Shown here in pieces: positions 34,502 through 49,030 of a DNA stretch of 64,000 nucleotides. The stretch's first letter is position 1; each line of letters begins with the position of its first letter. The notes under the pieces are model-generated. The model had not been told where the DNA came from, did no database searches, and worked only from the letters and a program-made list of their open reading frames with translations. Made by a program: the position numbers and the translations under genes. The stretch is from Narthecium ossifragum (lineage: Eukaryota > Streptophyta > Magnoliopsida > Dioscoreales > Nartheciaceae): assembly GCA_963920575.1 (NCBI GenBank), contig OY986967.1:3703869-3767868 (forward strand). The letters are read 5' to 3'.

Positions 34502-34737
34502 AGGGAAAAGTTTTGGGTGGCATTTCCTTGTCCCTTATAACTTGTATAGGAAAGTTGTAGCGTTTAGCCAATAGTTTGGTGTAATGCATCTGTGCTAATG
34601 GTTCAAGTTGATTTTGTTCCTCTTTTTCCCCTTCCTATCTCTCTTAGAAATTGAGGTGAGGGTGTAATGGTTTTGTATCATCAAAACATGCTAATTCCAT
34701 GTTAGTGCAAGGCTGACATTCCATGATCCATTGATTA

Positions 34738-34757
34738 GAGAGAGAGAGAGAGAGAGA
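34738..34757. repeat. (AG)n microsatellite after the NPY-like gene
   Basis: A run of about ten AG units in the 3' flank. Confidence 0.9.
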
Positions 34758-35002
34758 TTTCATTTGACAAGGTAACAAGTTCACTTTTCCAGGGAAAAAA
34801 AAGAGAATTACAAGGAAATAGCTAAAGCTAAGGTTAAAATATACCCATCTCGAATTTTTTAAAAAAAACTTAATAACTAAAACTAGGGTCAAAATATTCC
34901 CATTTCGAAAAAAAAAACACTAAGGGTGTACCAAGAATGAAAATACTACATAAGTCTCATATCAAATATATCCAAGAATACATCCCATATTCAGCTACTC
35001 TC

Positions 35003-37416
<2,414 letters not shown>

Positions 37417-37899
37417 TTATTCGTGGAGAGGACACGAAGGCATAGGATTTCTTCACGGAGCTTCCAAATCCTATTCTTCACGAGGAAATCTTGTCGTTGA
37501 TTGGCAGAATCAAAATAATCAAAATCAGAGACGTGATAAGATTCAACTCCTTCAAACACTCTTTTCGAACAGAGATGTTAAAGCTGTAGAAAAGTGGATG
37601 AGAAATAAAGATAGTGAAAAATGAAAGATGAGAACTAATAACAAAATGAATAATGAGAAGTCATGGAAAATGAGAATATGGGTGATGAACTATGTTAGAA
37701 CTATTCTTATAAATGATAGAATTACTCCTATGAATGAAAGCTTCGTTGCATGAATTTAAAAGTACATTAGAATAAAGTTATATTGATAATAAATATAAAA
37801 TGCTACATTGGAAATAAAGATAAAAAGCTAGTTTGCTCTTAATCTCAGGAGAGAGTGTCTTCTTCATCCTCATGCCTTTTATAGTTTCTGACATAACCA

Positions 37900-38460
37900 C
37901 TTTGGAACCATTTGAACTGCTCTGGAACTGTCAGAATTGAATCTGAAACCGTCGGAGTTGTATAACTGGTCGACATCTTCAATTATTTATGAAACTGCCA
38001 TAAGATAGAGCGTTTTGTCTTCCACTGTAATTTGGCCGATGATAACTTTCGAATTTGGAAAACCTCTTAACACAAAAATTGTAGTTCTTCAAATTTCATT
38101 TCTATCGGTCCAAAAATCAACTCATTTGAACATCGTATCAGAAAGTTATAACCGAAATAGTCAGACCACGTCGACGACGGTTATTAAAATAATCGGTCAA
38201 AATATGACCAATGGAAATTTGCCGATTGGAATTTGGTCGATGAAATTGGCCATTCCTTGGACGATGAAATTTGAAAATTCGGTCATTATTTACTATTTTA
38301 CCACTGAACATTTTGACTACTAGTTTGACATACTAAACGATGGAATCTGAAAATCTCGTAAACATAAAAGTTGTAGATCCTTTTGTCCTCTTTCCAATGA
38401 TTTAAGAATTGGCCAATTCGAATATTTGATATAAAAGTTATGTTCAAAATACTTCAGCTA
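37900..38460. repeat. Dispersed repeat, partner of 46840-47660 in opposite orientation
   Basis: 'ggtccaaaaatcaactcatttgaacatcg' near 38105 matches the reverse complement of a block near 47515-47550 ('ccgatgttcaaatgagccgattcttcgacc'). Related blocks ('aaaattgtagttcttcaaat', 'gttataaccg') recur within the stretch. No coding content; the class is unknown. Confidence 0.6.
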
Positions 38461-39629
38461 TGTCAAAGTCAAAGATGAGGACCATTTAATGATAATATTT
38501 ATAAAATTATCATTGATCTTGTCATTCACCCAAATGACTTTAAGACATTATTATATTTATGACTAACACCTATAGATTTATTCCCGTTCAATCCGTACCT
38601 GAATACGTTTTTGGGTTTGAGTCGTGTAGCGTGTTTCAGTTAGACTTGACCTCCGAGGAGATCTTTTTTTAGGTGTGAAACTTAAATAACTAATAAAGAA
38701 AAATTCGATCGATCGATCGAGAGGAATTTTCTAATTTAAAAAGGACTATTAAAAAGGTATGATTTAAAATTATATCTCGAAGCACATTCATAGCCAAAAA
38801 TTATTAAATTTGTGATCCGGTTCTCGTTAATTAAGCTATAATGCACGGGATTCAGTAGCAAGCCATGAATCCAAACATTCATGAAACACCACGCAGATAT
38901 CCTCTTGATAAGCACATGGCATGCAACCTTCAAATTTGGAGGATCATACACTAACAATTCATAATTCAGTTCGTTAGAGCTTATACAATAGCAATTCAAA
39001 ATTCAGTAAAGAATCAGAGAAAAAGATTGTAGATGGTCCAGATAGAAACATCGAACACCATTGGCAAATAAGTAGATAGATTTGAGCAGAATAAATTCAT
39101 TGTGTGCTTTGTACATGATAACCGAACTCAGCGCACACAAACTAATGATGTGCTATGAAACATAGAATCAGAGGCCACCACACCTATCATAGAATGGGTA
39201 TTAAAGGGTTTTTGTCAATATAGAGGAGAAGCATAACAAGCTGAAGCATAAGAAGCACAGCAGCAAGTGAGAATTAATCAAGGCACAATTCTGTCAATCA
39301 AAAGAGACAATGATACAAAAGTTCCATTTCTCGTCAAAACAAGAGTTCCATCTCTACCATTCAGAATTCAGTGTTGCATATGAACAATCTGTTATTGCTA
39401 TGACATTTCTCAAGTACTGACACAACAAAATATAAAAGCCAGAGAACACAACATAAATATGTGAACCTCTTCTGCCTGCAATCCAGCAGCAATAAATGTA
39501 CAACTTTTGCTATATTTATTTGTAATCCCTCATGGAAGATTAGTCTCTAATCAGGATGTAAGAATCCTGTGTAAGATAAAGTATCAGAACCACCACCTAC
39601 AAAACTGCCATTGTTTTCACATCCTAGTA
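38461..39629. other. Non-coding stretch 3' of COX17
   Basis: No gene is recognised. The part nearest 39629 (about 39420-39629) is the likely 3' untranslated region of COX17, which is transcribed leftward. The rest is AT-rich. Confidence 0.4.
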
Positions 39630-39872
39630 TCAGACTTTGAAGCCCTCTGCACGAAGGCATTGTTTGTGAGCCTCTATCCATTTTGCACAAGCATCTTCGC
39701 CGTGCTCTACAATGCATTCATCTCTCAGCTTCTTTGTATCTGGGCACGCGCAGCAGATTTTCTTCTTTGGCTTTGAATCAGTCTTTGGTGCAGATGCTGC
39801 CAAGTCTTGACCAACAACAGGTGGTTCTGGCAGTTTTGGTTGAACAAGTGCCCCAACCTCTGTATTGCCCAT
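39630..39872 (-). CDS. COX17: Cytochrome c oxidase copper chaperone COX17
   Basis: This single coding exon of 80 residues is complete. COX17 carries Cu(I) in the mitochondrial intermembrane space to SCO proteins and COX11 for cytochrome c oxidase assembly. The core [18 protein letters not shown] has the Cys-Cys copper site (Cys40-Cys41) and the first CX9C (Cys43-Cys53); the second CX9C is Cys62-Cys72 ([11 protein letters not shown]). The N-terminal 30 residues are variable, as in plant homologues. The start lies 14 bases after a splice acceptor (TTGCAG|GTGC, exon from 39886), so the 5' leader is spliced. A TATA box and a donor site about 3.1 kb upstream (43184-43191 and 43030) fit a non-coding first exon. 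Confidence 0.95.
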   Translation of the reverse strand: MGNTEVGALVQPKLPEPPVVGQDLAASAPKTDSKPKKKICCACPDTKKLRDECIVEHGEDACAKWIEAHKQCLRAEGFKV

Positions 39873-39889
39873 TTGCAGGAAAGCACCTG

Positions 39890-42800
39890 CAATTGAGAAG
39901 ATGTTATCTCTTTCGGCCTTTTTTAAGAGAGGGCGGATATGCCTCCTTTGAAGTCATGGACATCTATTGAGCCCCACAATTGGCATGAGTTATCACAGCA
40001 AGCATTTCAGTAAACAACTTCTCCCCCCTGACATGGTTGTAAGTTGTAACTTTCTCTTGAGTAAGCATAAGCAATACAAGATCATCTATATTTCTGGTAG
40101 GAAACCTAAATCACACTTTAAATGGATCCGATCATATGCCGTAGTTCACAATGCAACATTCTAAATTCCAATAGGAATCACCCGAAATATTTAAAACTGT
40201 AGCAGGAATAAGAAATAGTGTGAGGGATAGCGATAGGAAGGGTGCACATTTATGATCCTTCACATGGAAGCATTCAATGGCCTACCCCTTTATGACTAAT
40301 TTTTTTGTGATCATGTGAAAGAAAGTTTGTGTAATAATTTTGGAATTAGCGAATAGATACATACAATGCAAACTTGTTTAAATTGGTGTATGAATATTTT
40401 ATGAAATGGAATCTGGGTTCAAAGCTAATGTTTGAGAAGATTGCTGCTGCAGTAATTTGTTTCTATTTTCATTTTACACTGCAGATGTAAGAGTTTTTGC
40501 TGCATTTGCTCATCCTATGCCAAGTTAATTATGCATTTGACTGTCATTGTAGTGTTCATGGCAGCATATGAATAAATATATCTAAAGCTAATCCCCAGTT
40601 TGTCATCTTCCTACTCATTGAAGCAACTAAACTATTAAACCCATGAAGATAAATGAAGCACAAACCACGAATTGGGTCACATAGATAACCGAAGGCACCT
40701 AGAACAATCAATCAAATTCGTTATTATTCAAAAGCACATAAGCAAAAACTAGTTGCTTACACACAAAAAATCCCACTATAATGGCAGTTCATCAAATCTG
40801 TACAGAAATTTGATTAGCAATGTTTAAAACAACTATTTGGGTAATCCCAGACAGATTTTCTCCACACAAAAGCAAGTTATGCATAGTATGCTTCACCCTT
40901 TACATCTATGTGCAGAGAAAATATTGAAAAATCCAACATCTAATGGTAAATCAGTGGAAGGAAAAACCTATCTTCCATTTCCTGTTCATGACAGAGCAGC
41001 TATCTAGTGAGCAGAACTGGGTCAATTCAAATGAATTTCTACTGAAATCAAAGATAGCAAATGATCCCTAAAACAAAACTGTACAAAGGATTTGGTGAAA
41101 AACCACACAAGAACCCCTTAAAATCGCCGAGATTCGCAGGCAAATCTGCCCAAAAACAGAGCAGCGACTTATCGGCTGCCTTCTATCAAGTTCCACAAAA
41201 TCTTTTCATGTGAAACTTCAGAGAATCATGACACTCACATCCTTCAGAGCCCCACTTCAAACAACAAGCTAGGATTCATGACTTAAGGCTTAAAATTTTG
41301 GTGAATCTTATCCTCTAGTCTCTCAACCAAGCACAACCCAAAAGCAACAAATCCCATAAAAAAAAGAAGCAACCAATGTCCTAGATATCATATACAAGGC
41401 AAAATAACACCAAAACAACGGTAGAAAATGGGATGATGGCCAATGGTGACTGGAAGGGATAACGATGGTGAGGGTAAGGGAAGAGGGAGAGGCTGTCTGG
41501 TGATCTAGAAGGGAAGGGAGGTTAGATAAGGGCTTTACCTGTGGATGAGAGATGCTCCTCAGAGCCGAGGAGAGATGCTTTCACGAGCTGGCCATTGAGC
41601 CTAATCGAGACCTCACCATCGAGGATTTTACTAGGGTAATGCGAAGAATAATCGAGAGAATAAGAGGGGGAGAAAAATTGGCTTTATCCCCCTTTACCCA
41701 CGTCCATTGAGGGTAAATTTTACACCCACTTTACCCTCAGATGGGAGTAAATTTTACCTAGGGTAACTGTTACAATCCTACCCAAAAATAAGCAAGTGTG
41801 TCATAAACAGCAGTGCATTTAAGAGGTTGAACAAGTACTCTGATTATTTGGCTGGAACATAGAGGGGGCTAAGTAGGTATAACTACAAATACAGTAGGCA
41901 ATGTATGTGCTTAAAGAAAAATAGGCAGTCACAGTATTAACCTGTCCCAAAACTAATTAGGTATAAACATGAGACTATATGTCAGTAGGAGGCTCTAGGT
42001 GGTAACAGATGACTACTTGATGACATCCAATAAAACCAACTAGTCATTGTTTTGTAATTGATAAGTGACTATTCTTAAAGTGAAATGGCACAGAGACATC
42101 AAGATGATACAAGTAGGCAGTTAGGTATAGGTCCAAAGTTATGATACATATAACAATCCCAGAAAATTTATGATATTCTGTGGTGGACAGCTTCAATATT
42201 CTCAACCTATCATTAGCAAAATACAAACACATTCAATCAGAAGCACAAATATAAGATATAAACCCAGTATGACACTAAATTAAAGCACAACTCAATTTGG
42301 CATAGAAGAGTTTTATCAGCCAACATAACTATGACAAGGTTTGCTGGTTATAATCATAGTTTCTTTACATACATAAAAGGAAAAAAAACTGAAAAAACCA
42401 GTTATAGGCAAAAACAAGGTGTAGCATCCTACAGTACTTTGTATACGACAACAGCTCTGTCACCTATTTTTTTCCACATTCGTCATAAATAACAGAAAGC
42501 CATGAAAAACTGTGTAATTCTTTCACAAAAAAGTCCTAATGTTGGTGTGGTGGTACCATAATTAAATTAAAAGCCGTGTTACAGTTGTCCAGATGTGGGG
42601 AATTGTTCGGGGTTTCAGCTAGCTACAAAAATCTACATAGATTGTGTAGCCCAAATAAATCTCAAACATCAAATCGCAGAGCATTAACGAAAAAAAGACC
42701 TTAAACAACATAACTAACAAGCTTAATCTATGAGTTTTGGATAACATTCCTCCATACTAAAACCTATAGCATCGCACACACACGCAAGATCCATCAAAGA

Positions 42801-43030
42801 AGCATCAATCTAGGTCTTCAAACCAAAAGACCAACATCATGACCTTTCTCCCAACATTTCCACGGTCTCATATCCATAGCATCTAATTCCACCTTAAACC
42901 CTCAAAAAATCTCCATAAAAAACCCGATTGAATCCATAAAAAGAACATATACGAGAACTACGTATCAAAGATCAATGAAAAAGGATTGCCATGAATCTAT
43001 TGAAAAATTTACACGCTTTTAAGATGATAC
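39890..43030 (-). other. Inferred COX17 leader intron, no other gene seen
   Basis: About 3.1 kb of AT-rich sequence between the first-exon donor at 43030 and the coding-exon acceptor at 39887. Short frames (39967-40164, 42044-42232) have no recognisable domain. Confidence 0.5.
41539..41650 (-). other. Possible alternative non-coding exon of COX17
   Basis: On the minus strand, a non-repetitive stretch ending CATCCACAG|GTAAAG offers a good donor inside the long COX17 leader intron. It contains a short ATG frame (MVRSRLGSMASS, then a stop) and lies near a CT-rich stretch. It may be a cassette exon, an alternative first exon or chance. Confidence 0.4.
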
Positions 43031-43155
43031 CTGGTGGAATTCCAACCTTTGGCGTCGGCGCGTTTCGATGTTCCGGAGTTTCCTTGCAGCCGTTTTAAAG
43101 CTTCTTTCTTGCCGGGCAAGCCAAACGAGACGGATCCAAGACGGATCGTTCAAAC
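43031..43155 (-). other. Probable non-coding first exon of COX17
   Basis: On the minus strand this GC-richer stretch ends TTCCACCAG|GTATCATC, a good donor, contains no ATG, and begins about 30 bases downstream of a TATA box. The approximate start is set from that TATA spacing. Confidence 0.55.
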
Positions 43156-43183
43156 CCGCCTCACAAGATCCGATTAGAATCCT

Positions 43184-43191
43184 CTTATATA
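43184..43191 (-). promoter_or_regulatory. TATA box, probable COX17 promoter
   Basis: The minus strand reads TATATAAG, followed about 30 bases on by the putative first exon. Confidence 0.55.
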
Positions 43192-43199
43192 GGTTTCTA

Positions 43200-44085
43200 G
43201 AAGAGTCGTATATTCAAAGGGTGATTCTAAATACACTGTCGCTTTTACTAGGAACATCCTATTTCTAAGTACACCCCATTTGATTTTGAAAATACTGTAT
43301 TTTTATTATGTACATCATGCTTATTTTTCATAATATTCTTAATTTACTCTCACCGTCCTCTGCCTCCCGATGACCTAGTCGGCGACCGCGTCTTCGACGT
43401 CCTCTTCCTCCTGATGTCATCGGCGCCCTCTACCTTCCAGATCTCTGGTTTACGACCGGTGAGCTAAAGACATGCGTCCGTCGTTCAAAGACCGGCGGTC
43501 AACCGAGCAAAAACAAAATAAAAAGAAATTCAGCCACTCCAGGCTGATTCGAGTGGATGGCCGACCAATTCCATGCATGTTATATGTTTGTTTGTTCGAG
43601 GGTTTAGAATTTATTGTTTGTTTATTGTGTTTGTTTGAGGGATGGTTTGTTTATTATTTATTTATTTGTTTGAGTTATTATTTGTTTGTGCGGTTATCAA
43701 ATTTGAATAATTATAAGGGGAAGGGGCCAGAGCCCCACATGCAACAAACCATTTGGTCAAATGCCCATGCAGACTGTTTTGGGGTAAAGAATCCAAAAGG
43801 TGATAAAGGTTGCCACGTGGAAGCATATTTGCGTGCGCGAAGCATCCTAAAAAGAGATCACGAGCGAGCGAACCGGGTCCCCGTTCCGAGTTCGGATTCG
43901 ACCGTATTCTTGCTTGCTTTGCGGGCTAAACCCGGCCCCACCCCGGGCCACTTCTCTCAGAAGCTTCTTCGAGTGCTACCCCCACTTTATTTGATTTTTT
44001 TTAATTAAACCCCATTATTTCTAAATTTGTGATTTTTTTCGAGTGGTTTATTTTTGGAGGTGTCGACGTCTACACAGCTCTTTTG
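43200..44085. other. Non-coding stretch with TTTG/TTTA simple repeats
   Basis: 43580-43700 is a degenerate (TTTG/TTTA)n run. 43700-43990 is GC-richer and could hold promoter or leader sequence of the rightward PLMT gene, but no first exon is recognisable. The 178-residue frame at 43472-44008 has no domain and partly reads the simple repeat. Confidence 0.35.
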
Positions 44086-44089
44086 TAAT

Positions 44090-45153
44090 CAATGATTAAA
44101 ATGGGATTCTCATTTTTATCAATGATTAAAATGGGATGCATGAGTGTTGTGATTCCCATTTTTATCAATGATTAAAGTCATTTTTGTCAATGATAAAAAT
44201 GTAATGCATGACTTTTTTGTTCTCATTTTCATCAATGATAAAAATGGGATGCATGAGTGCTGTGATTTCCATTTTTATCAACGATAAAAATGAAATGCAC
44301 GAACTTTTGGTTCCTATTTTTTACCAATGAAAAAAATGGGATGCATGAGTACTATGATTCCCATTTTTATCAAAGATAAAAATGATAAAAATTTATTCTC
44401 TGAATGATAAAAATGCATTCTCGAAATGATAAAAATGAAATTCTTGGAATTTTTCTCATTCTCGGAATGATAAAAATTCATTTTTGTCTTTCTCGGAATG
44501 ATAAAAATGAGAATAATAACCCACATTTTTTCATTTTTATCCATTTTTGTCATTTTTTAATATTATTATTCTCATTTATCATTCTCAGTTTCCCATAATT
44601 TTTCATATTTTTCTAACTTTTCCTTTTTTTGCCGATTTTTCCCTATTCAATGATAAAAATGGGATGCATGACTTTTTGGTTCTCATTTTTATCAATGATA
44701 AAAATGGAATTCCCATTTTTATCAATGTTAAAATGGGAGCATGAGTGTTGTGATTCTCATTTTTATCAATGATAAAAATGAAATTCTCGGAATGATAAAA
44801 ATAAAATTCTCGGAACGATAAAAATGAATTTTTATCATTCTCGGAATGATAAAAATCAAATTCTTGGAATGATAAAAATTATTTTTTATCATTTTCGGAA
44901 TGATAAAAATGAAATTATAGGAATGTCTCGGAATGATCAAAAATCATTTTTATTTTTATCATTCTCGGAATAATAAAAATGAAATGCTTGGAATGATAAA
45001 AATGAATTTTTATCATCCTCGGAACGAGAAAAATGAAATTCTCGGAATGATAAAAATCCATTTTCATCATTCTCGGAATGATGAAAATGGGATGAATGAC
45101 TTTTATTCTCATTTTTATCAATGATGAAAATGGCATTCTCATTTTTATTAATG
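44090..45153. repeat. Minisatellite built on AATGATAAAAATG, runs into the gap
   Basis: Dozens of imperfect copies of a near-palindromic core (CATTTTTATCAATGATAAAAATG). In the left half they are spaced by 'ggatgcatgag-g-tgtgattccc' units of about 45-60 bases; in the right half by 'TTCTCGGAATGATAAAAATGAAA' units of about 23-25 bases. The array ends at the assembly gap and was probably not resolved by the assembler. Confidence 0.92.
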
Positions 45154-45353
45154 NNNNNNNNNNNNNNNNNNNNNNNNNNNNNNNNNNNNNNNNNNNNNNN
45201 NNNNNNNNNNNNNNNNNNNNNNNNNNNNNNNNNNNNNNNNNNNNNNNNNNNNNNNNNNNNNNNNNNNNNNNNNNNNNNNNNNNNNNNNNNNNNNNNNNNN
45301 NNNNNNNNNNNNNNNNNNNNNNNNNNNNNNNNNNNNNNNNNNNNNNNNNNNNN
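45154..45353. other. Assembly gap of 200 N
   Basis: Exactly 200 N. A round number suggests a placeholder of unknown true length. It lies within the minisatellite, upstream of the surviving PLMT exon. Confidence 0.98.
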
Positions 45354-45992
45354 CTTCAGCAATCGATGAAAATTTGTTAGTTCAACACCCAGGCTTGGTG
45401 AGGTGTTGAAAACATACAAAATATGGTATCTGTAACTAGATTTCAGCTCAGTTTGGTGGCATATGATATGTTTTGAACAACTTATGGCACCCGGAAACAT
45501 TTCTAGACCCTGTTTGGGGAAACCAACTCCAGATTTTGTCTAGAATTGTGATACTGACTGTAGATTCTGCTTCAAATTCGTTTTAGGTAGAGGATTTAGA
45601 GATCTTTTGCTGCCAAGGAGCATTTCTGCAACAGTTATTGGATATCTAGCAATCTTTAATCCCAAGCCCTTCACTGCTTGCATCACATTTTAGGAAGAGA
45701 GAGGAGAGAAGAAATAAAAAAAAATCACTCTTCATTTAGTTTCCATTTCGTAGTTGCCTTCTTAAATCAATGTATATTGAGATGCTTATTCCATTATCTT
45801 GTTGTCTCTCTTGTCATTAATTCTTCCAAAATGCCATTTGTCTCGAGCTTATTGTTGTGTAAATTACTGATAGAGTAAGTTTCATCGTCAATTGTTCTTG
45901 TAGTTGTATCTTAGTCACATATCTAAGCTAATCCAGACTATCAAAGTACGCTTTAAATGCTGGCTCATTGTTTGAGATTATTGGTGTTTCAG
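45354..45992 (+). other. Presumed last intron of PLMT
   Basis: AT-rich sequence without coding signal, ending in a pyrimidine-poor but valid acceptor (GGTGTTTCAG) at 45992. Confidence 0.5.
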
Positions 45993-46242
45993 GGTGTTTC
46001 AGTTGCTTGGTGAGTCGGGCACGTATTATGGTGTCCGATTTGGAAAGAACATTCCATGGGTTTTAGAATTTCCTTTTGGGTACATCAAGGACCCGCAATA
46101 TGTGGGAAGCATTTTGAGTCTTGTGGCATGCCTGTGTTGGGTTCCCTTCCAGTATGTGTTTCTTTGGATGCTAGGCTATTTCTTCATGATGTGGGTGGAA
46201 TCTGAAGAAAATTTAAGAACACGTGCCAAGTTGCTCGCTTGA
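45993..46242 (+). CDS. PLMT: Phospholipid N-methyltransferase (PLMT), last exon only
   Basis: The exon starts after the acceptor at 45991-45992 with two bases completing an Arg codon, then encodes 82 residues and a stop: VFQLLGESGTYYGVRFGKNI, PWVLEFPFGYIKDPQYVGSI, a hydrophobic segment (LSLVACLCWVPFQYVFLWML) and a charged tail. This is the C-terminal half of plant PLMT, the ER membrane enzyme that methylates phosphatidyl-monomethylethanolamine toward phosphatidylcholine using S-adenosylmethionine. Family members are about 164 residues. The N-terminal half, with the first membrane helices, is not found upstream; it is probably in or beyond the assembly gap and minisatellite. The surviving exon looks undamaged. 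An intact gene with a missing assembly segment is more likely than a pseudogene. Confidence 0.85.
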
Positions 46243-46839
46243 CTTGACCGATTGAAGGGATAATATTTACTTATTCTATTTTGGATATTGAAATGATCTT
46301 TTTTGTTGGAGACAATGGTGATATGATTTTTTGATTGGGTACCAAGGAAGTATAAACCCTTGAGTACCTGTGCAATGAATTTTGAGATATGTTATTGTAT
46401 TGAGCTTAGAACTTTTGGAAGCCTGCATGTGGGCGTTTTTTATGCATCCGGCATTTGATTTTTCGTACTGTTCTCTGGGGTATTTTTTTTTGTCAAGCAT
46501 CTATGTTTATCTATTTTCCTTTTGAATGATGAGTATCATGACGAACTGAATTATTGAGACCGTGATGATTGTTTATTTGAATCAGCAGCAGTAACACCCA
46601 CACCTAGGTTATGAGCCATCTTCAGTTCTTTGCATTGCCCTGAATCTAGTATGTTTGAGGTAAGATATCACAGTGCATTAAAAACTACTTTTAATGCCTC
46701 TGTGCCAGCCACTATTCCTCATAGAGATGATTAAACTAAAGTCTATACCAAGTTTTTATACCTATGTTTGATGGCAATTTTGTTAATAGATGAAATTGCT
46801 ATAAAATCATCCTCATCTTTTGACTGTGACATGGTCAAA
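46243..46839 (+). other. 3' flank of PLMT
   Basis: Likely 3' untranslated region followed by AT-rich intergenic DNA. No other gene is seen. Confidence 0.4.
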
Positions 46840-47660
46840 GCATTTTGACCATAATTTTCACATACTGTCTTCAAATGGACTGTTTTAACTATCTTTGGAA
46901 AGCTTATTTGAAGACATACAAGTTTGGTGTTGATAACTTCTCCATATTTTGAAGTTTAGTATGTGAAATCTGCAATAGAAACGAGTGATGGCAAAATGGT
47001 AAATACGTGGCCGAACCATTTTCCTTCTTATTATATTTTCTCCATATCTCCTTTTGTCATGATGCATTTTTACGCATTCCCTTTTCATTGATAGCATTTT
47101 GATGCATTCCCTTTTCATTGATAGCATTTTGATGCATCCCCTTTTGTGATAATGTAAAGGTTTTTCGTCCATAAATTATTCATTTAGTGTTCAAATTAGA
47201 CAATTCTTAGATTGTTGAAAAGAGGACTCAAAAAGCCACGATATGACACTATGGATGAATATAGTAGAAGATTTGACGAAATTGTCTGTGGATGAATTCG
47301 TCTATCTCTTGATCTTCAACCAGTAAGAGTATTTTTCTTATAACTTTGTTATTTGTTATCCAAATGAAGTTGTTTTTAGATCGTTAAAAAGATCATTCGA
47401 AGAGCTATAATTTTCATTGTTAAAGTTTTAGGGAATTTGAAGGTTATTATAAATCGAAATACAAAAGTTGGATGCATGATTTCGTCCATCTAACTTCCAG
47501 TACAATTAGAGTATTTTGATCATAATTTTTTCATCCGATGTTCAAATGAGCCGATTCTTCGACCATTAGAAAGATAAGTCGTTGATCTACAACTTTTGTT
47601 CTTGAGGTTTTGCAAAAATCAAATGCTATGATGGACCGAAATGCAGTTAAAGTCTAGTGG
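46840..47660. repeat. Internally repetitive dispersed repeat
   Basis: A theme of 'ttttgaccataattttt-cat', 'gttcaaatga', 'attcttagac-att-gaaaaga' and 'aagagctataattttcattg' recurs about three times (from 46845, 47185 and 47515). A related block lies inverted at 37900-38460. It includes a 30-bp tandem repeat at 47044-47150 (unit starting GCATTCCCTTTTCATTGATA, three copies). Confidence 0.65.
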
Positions 47661-47720
47661 TAATCTCATTAATATGGTAAAATTGTGAAAAAGTGGAACA
47701 GAAGGAAGCAGAGATGAACG

Positions 47721-48122
47721 TGATAGGCAGCCAGTCCAGCAGAAGCAGCAGCAGATCCTCACCTACAGCAGACGAGGCAAGCACCTTCCTACTTCGGAAA
47801 TGGCCAGCTCTAGCAAAGATTGAAGATGTGGAGTTTCCTAATAACAACATATTATTTACTGCAATTAGAACTTTCTTAATAAGCAGTTCCTTAATTGTCT
47901 TGCATTGATAGCTGTCAATAGTTCATCATTATGAGAGGATGTTCTATTTAAAGCATTGTAAGGAGGAATACAGATATGAATGAATATATCAATCTTCCTC
48001 GATCTTCTTCTTCTCCTCGATCTTCTTCTTCTTTCCCTCGCAGCTAACTTCTCCTCTGTTAGTACGCTTCTGTTATCCGATTGTGCTGGTGTTAGACCTG
48101 CACCCACAAGCAGAGTCTATCA
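47721..48122 (+). repeat. 5' LTR of the gypsy element
   Basis: Runs TGATAGGCAGCC...AGAGTCTATCA. It has a CT-rich stretch (CTTCCTCGATCTTCTT) before a U5-like end. Confidence 0.95.
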
Positions 48123-48124
48123 TT

Positions 48125-48137
48125 TGGTACCAGAGCC
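48125..48137 (+). promoter_or_regulatory. Primer-binding site of the gypsy element
   Basis: TGGTACCAGAGCC differs at one base from the complement of the initiator Met-tRNA 3' end and abuts the gag start codon at 48138. Confidence 0.85.
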
Positions 48138-49030
48138 ATGGCCTCCGGCGTTCGCTCTCTCACGACGGACGACCGCGTGGCGACCCTTGAGGTCACGATC
48201 CATGGGATTCAACAGGCCCTTCTCCGGCACACTGAGACTTCCGAGCACCACGCCGAATCCGTCGAGGCTCTCAAGGCTAACGTGGACACCATCATGTCCT
48301 CTGTAGCCTTGCTTCTCAAAGACAAGGATAGCCTCGACAAAGGGCTCGAGGGGTCTGCCAACTCTTCTAGCGGGCGTCCGCCTCCTCGCAGTGGTGATGG
48401 TGGCGTTTTTTATTCTACCAAAGTGAGAGCTGATTTCCCCACCTTCTCCGGCGATGACCCGGTCGGGTGGCTCTACAAGGCCGAGCACTTCTTTCGCGGT
48501 CAGGGCACGGCGGAAGCCGACAAGATCACCGTCGCAATCCTCCACCTAGAAGAAGAAGCTATCCATTGGTACCGTTGGTATGAAACCATCCATCCACGGG
48601 CGTCTTGGTGGGAGTTCTCGCAGGCCTGTGCTCCAGATTTGGTTGCTCCGAGTACGAGAACGTTGATGCCACCCACGCCAAGCTACAACAAACCGGATCG
48701 GTGCGTGACTATCAAGCTCAGTTCGAGCGCTTAGCAACTCGCGTACGAGGATGGCCGGAGTCCGCCTTGCTCGGAAGCTTTATGGGCAGCCTACAGGAGG
48801 ACATCCGGCTAGACGTCCAGCTCTTCAACCCCAAGACCGTCCACCATGCCTACTGTTTAGCTCGGGCACAGGAAGAGAAGCTCGCAAAGTCTAGGCGTCC
48901 GTTCACACTGTCCGCACGTTCTTCCTCTGTTCCTCCAAAGGGCAACACAGCGGGACTGTTGGGCCATCATGGCACGGATCCTAAGGTGCCGGCCTGGCGT
49001 CGGATTTCGACGGCTGACATGGGAGCAGAT
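48138..49030 (+). pseudogene. Gypsy gag, frameshifted
   Basis: It begins ATG at 48138 (MASGVRSLTTDDRVATLE), with a coiled-coil-like N-terminal part and the retrotransposon gag core (FPTFSGDDPVGWLYKAEHFF, IHWYRWYETIHP). The frame shifts near 48640 (loss of one base by comparison with the continuing reading), continuing as YENVDATHAKLQQTGSVRDY and LATRVRGWPESALLGSFMGS, then shifts back before about 49020 to join the zinc-knuckle frame. Gag would package element RNA into particles. Confidence 0.85.

Noticed and set aside
43472..44008. 178-residue plus-strand frame as the missing first part of PLMT
   Set aside because: It has no similarity to the PLMT N-terminus, partly reads a TTTG/TTTA simple repeat, and has no suitable donor leading to the exon at 45993.
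44314..45500. Frames in the AATGATAAAAATG array, including one spanning the N gap
   Set aside because: They read a minisatellite and unknown bases.
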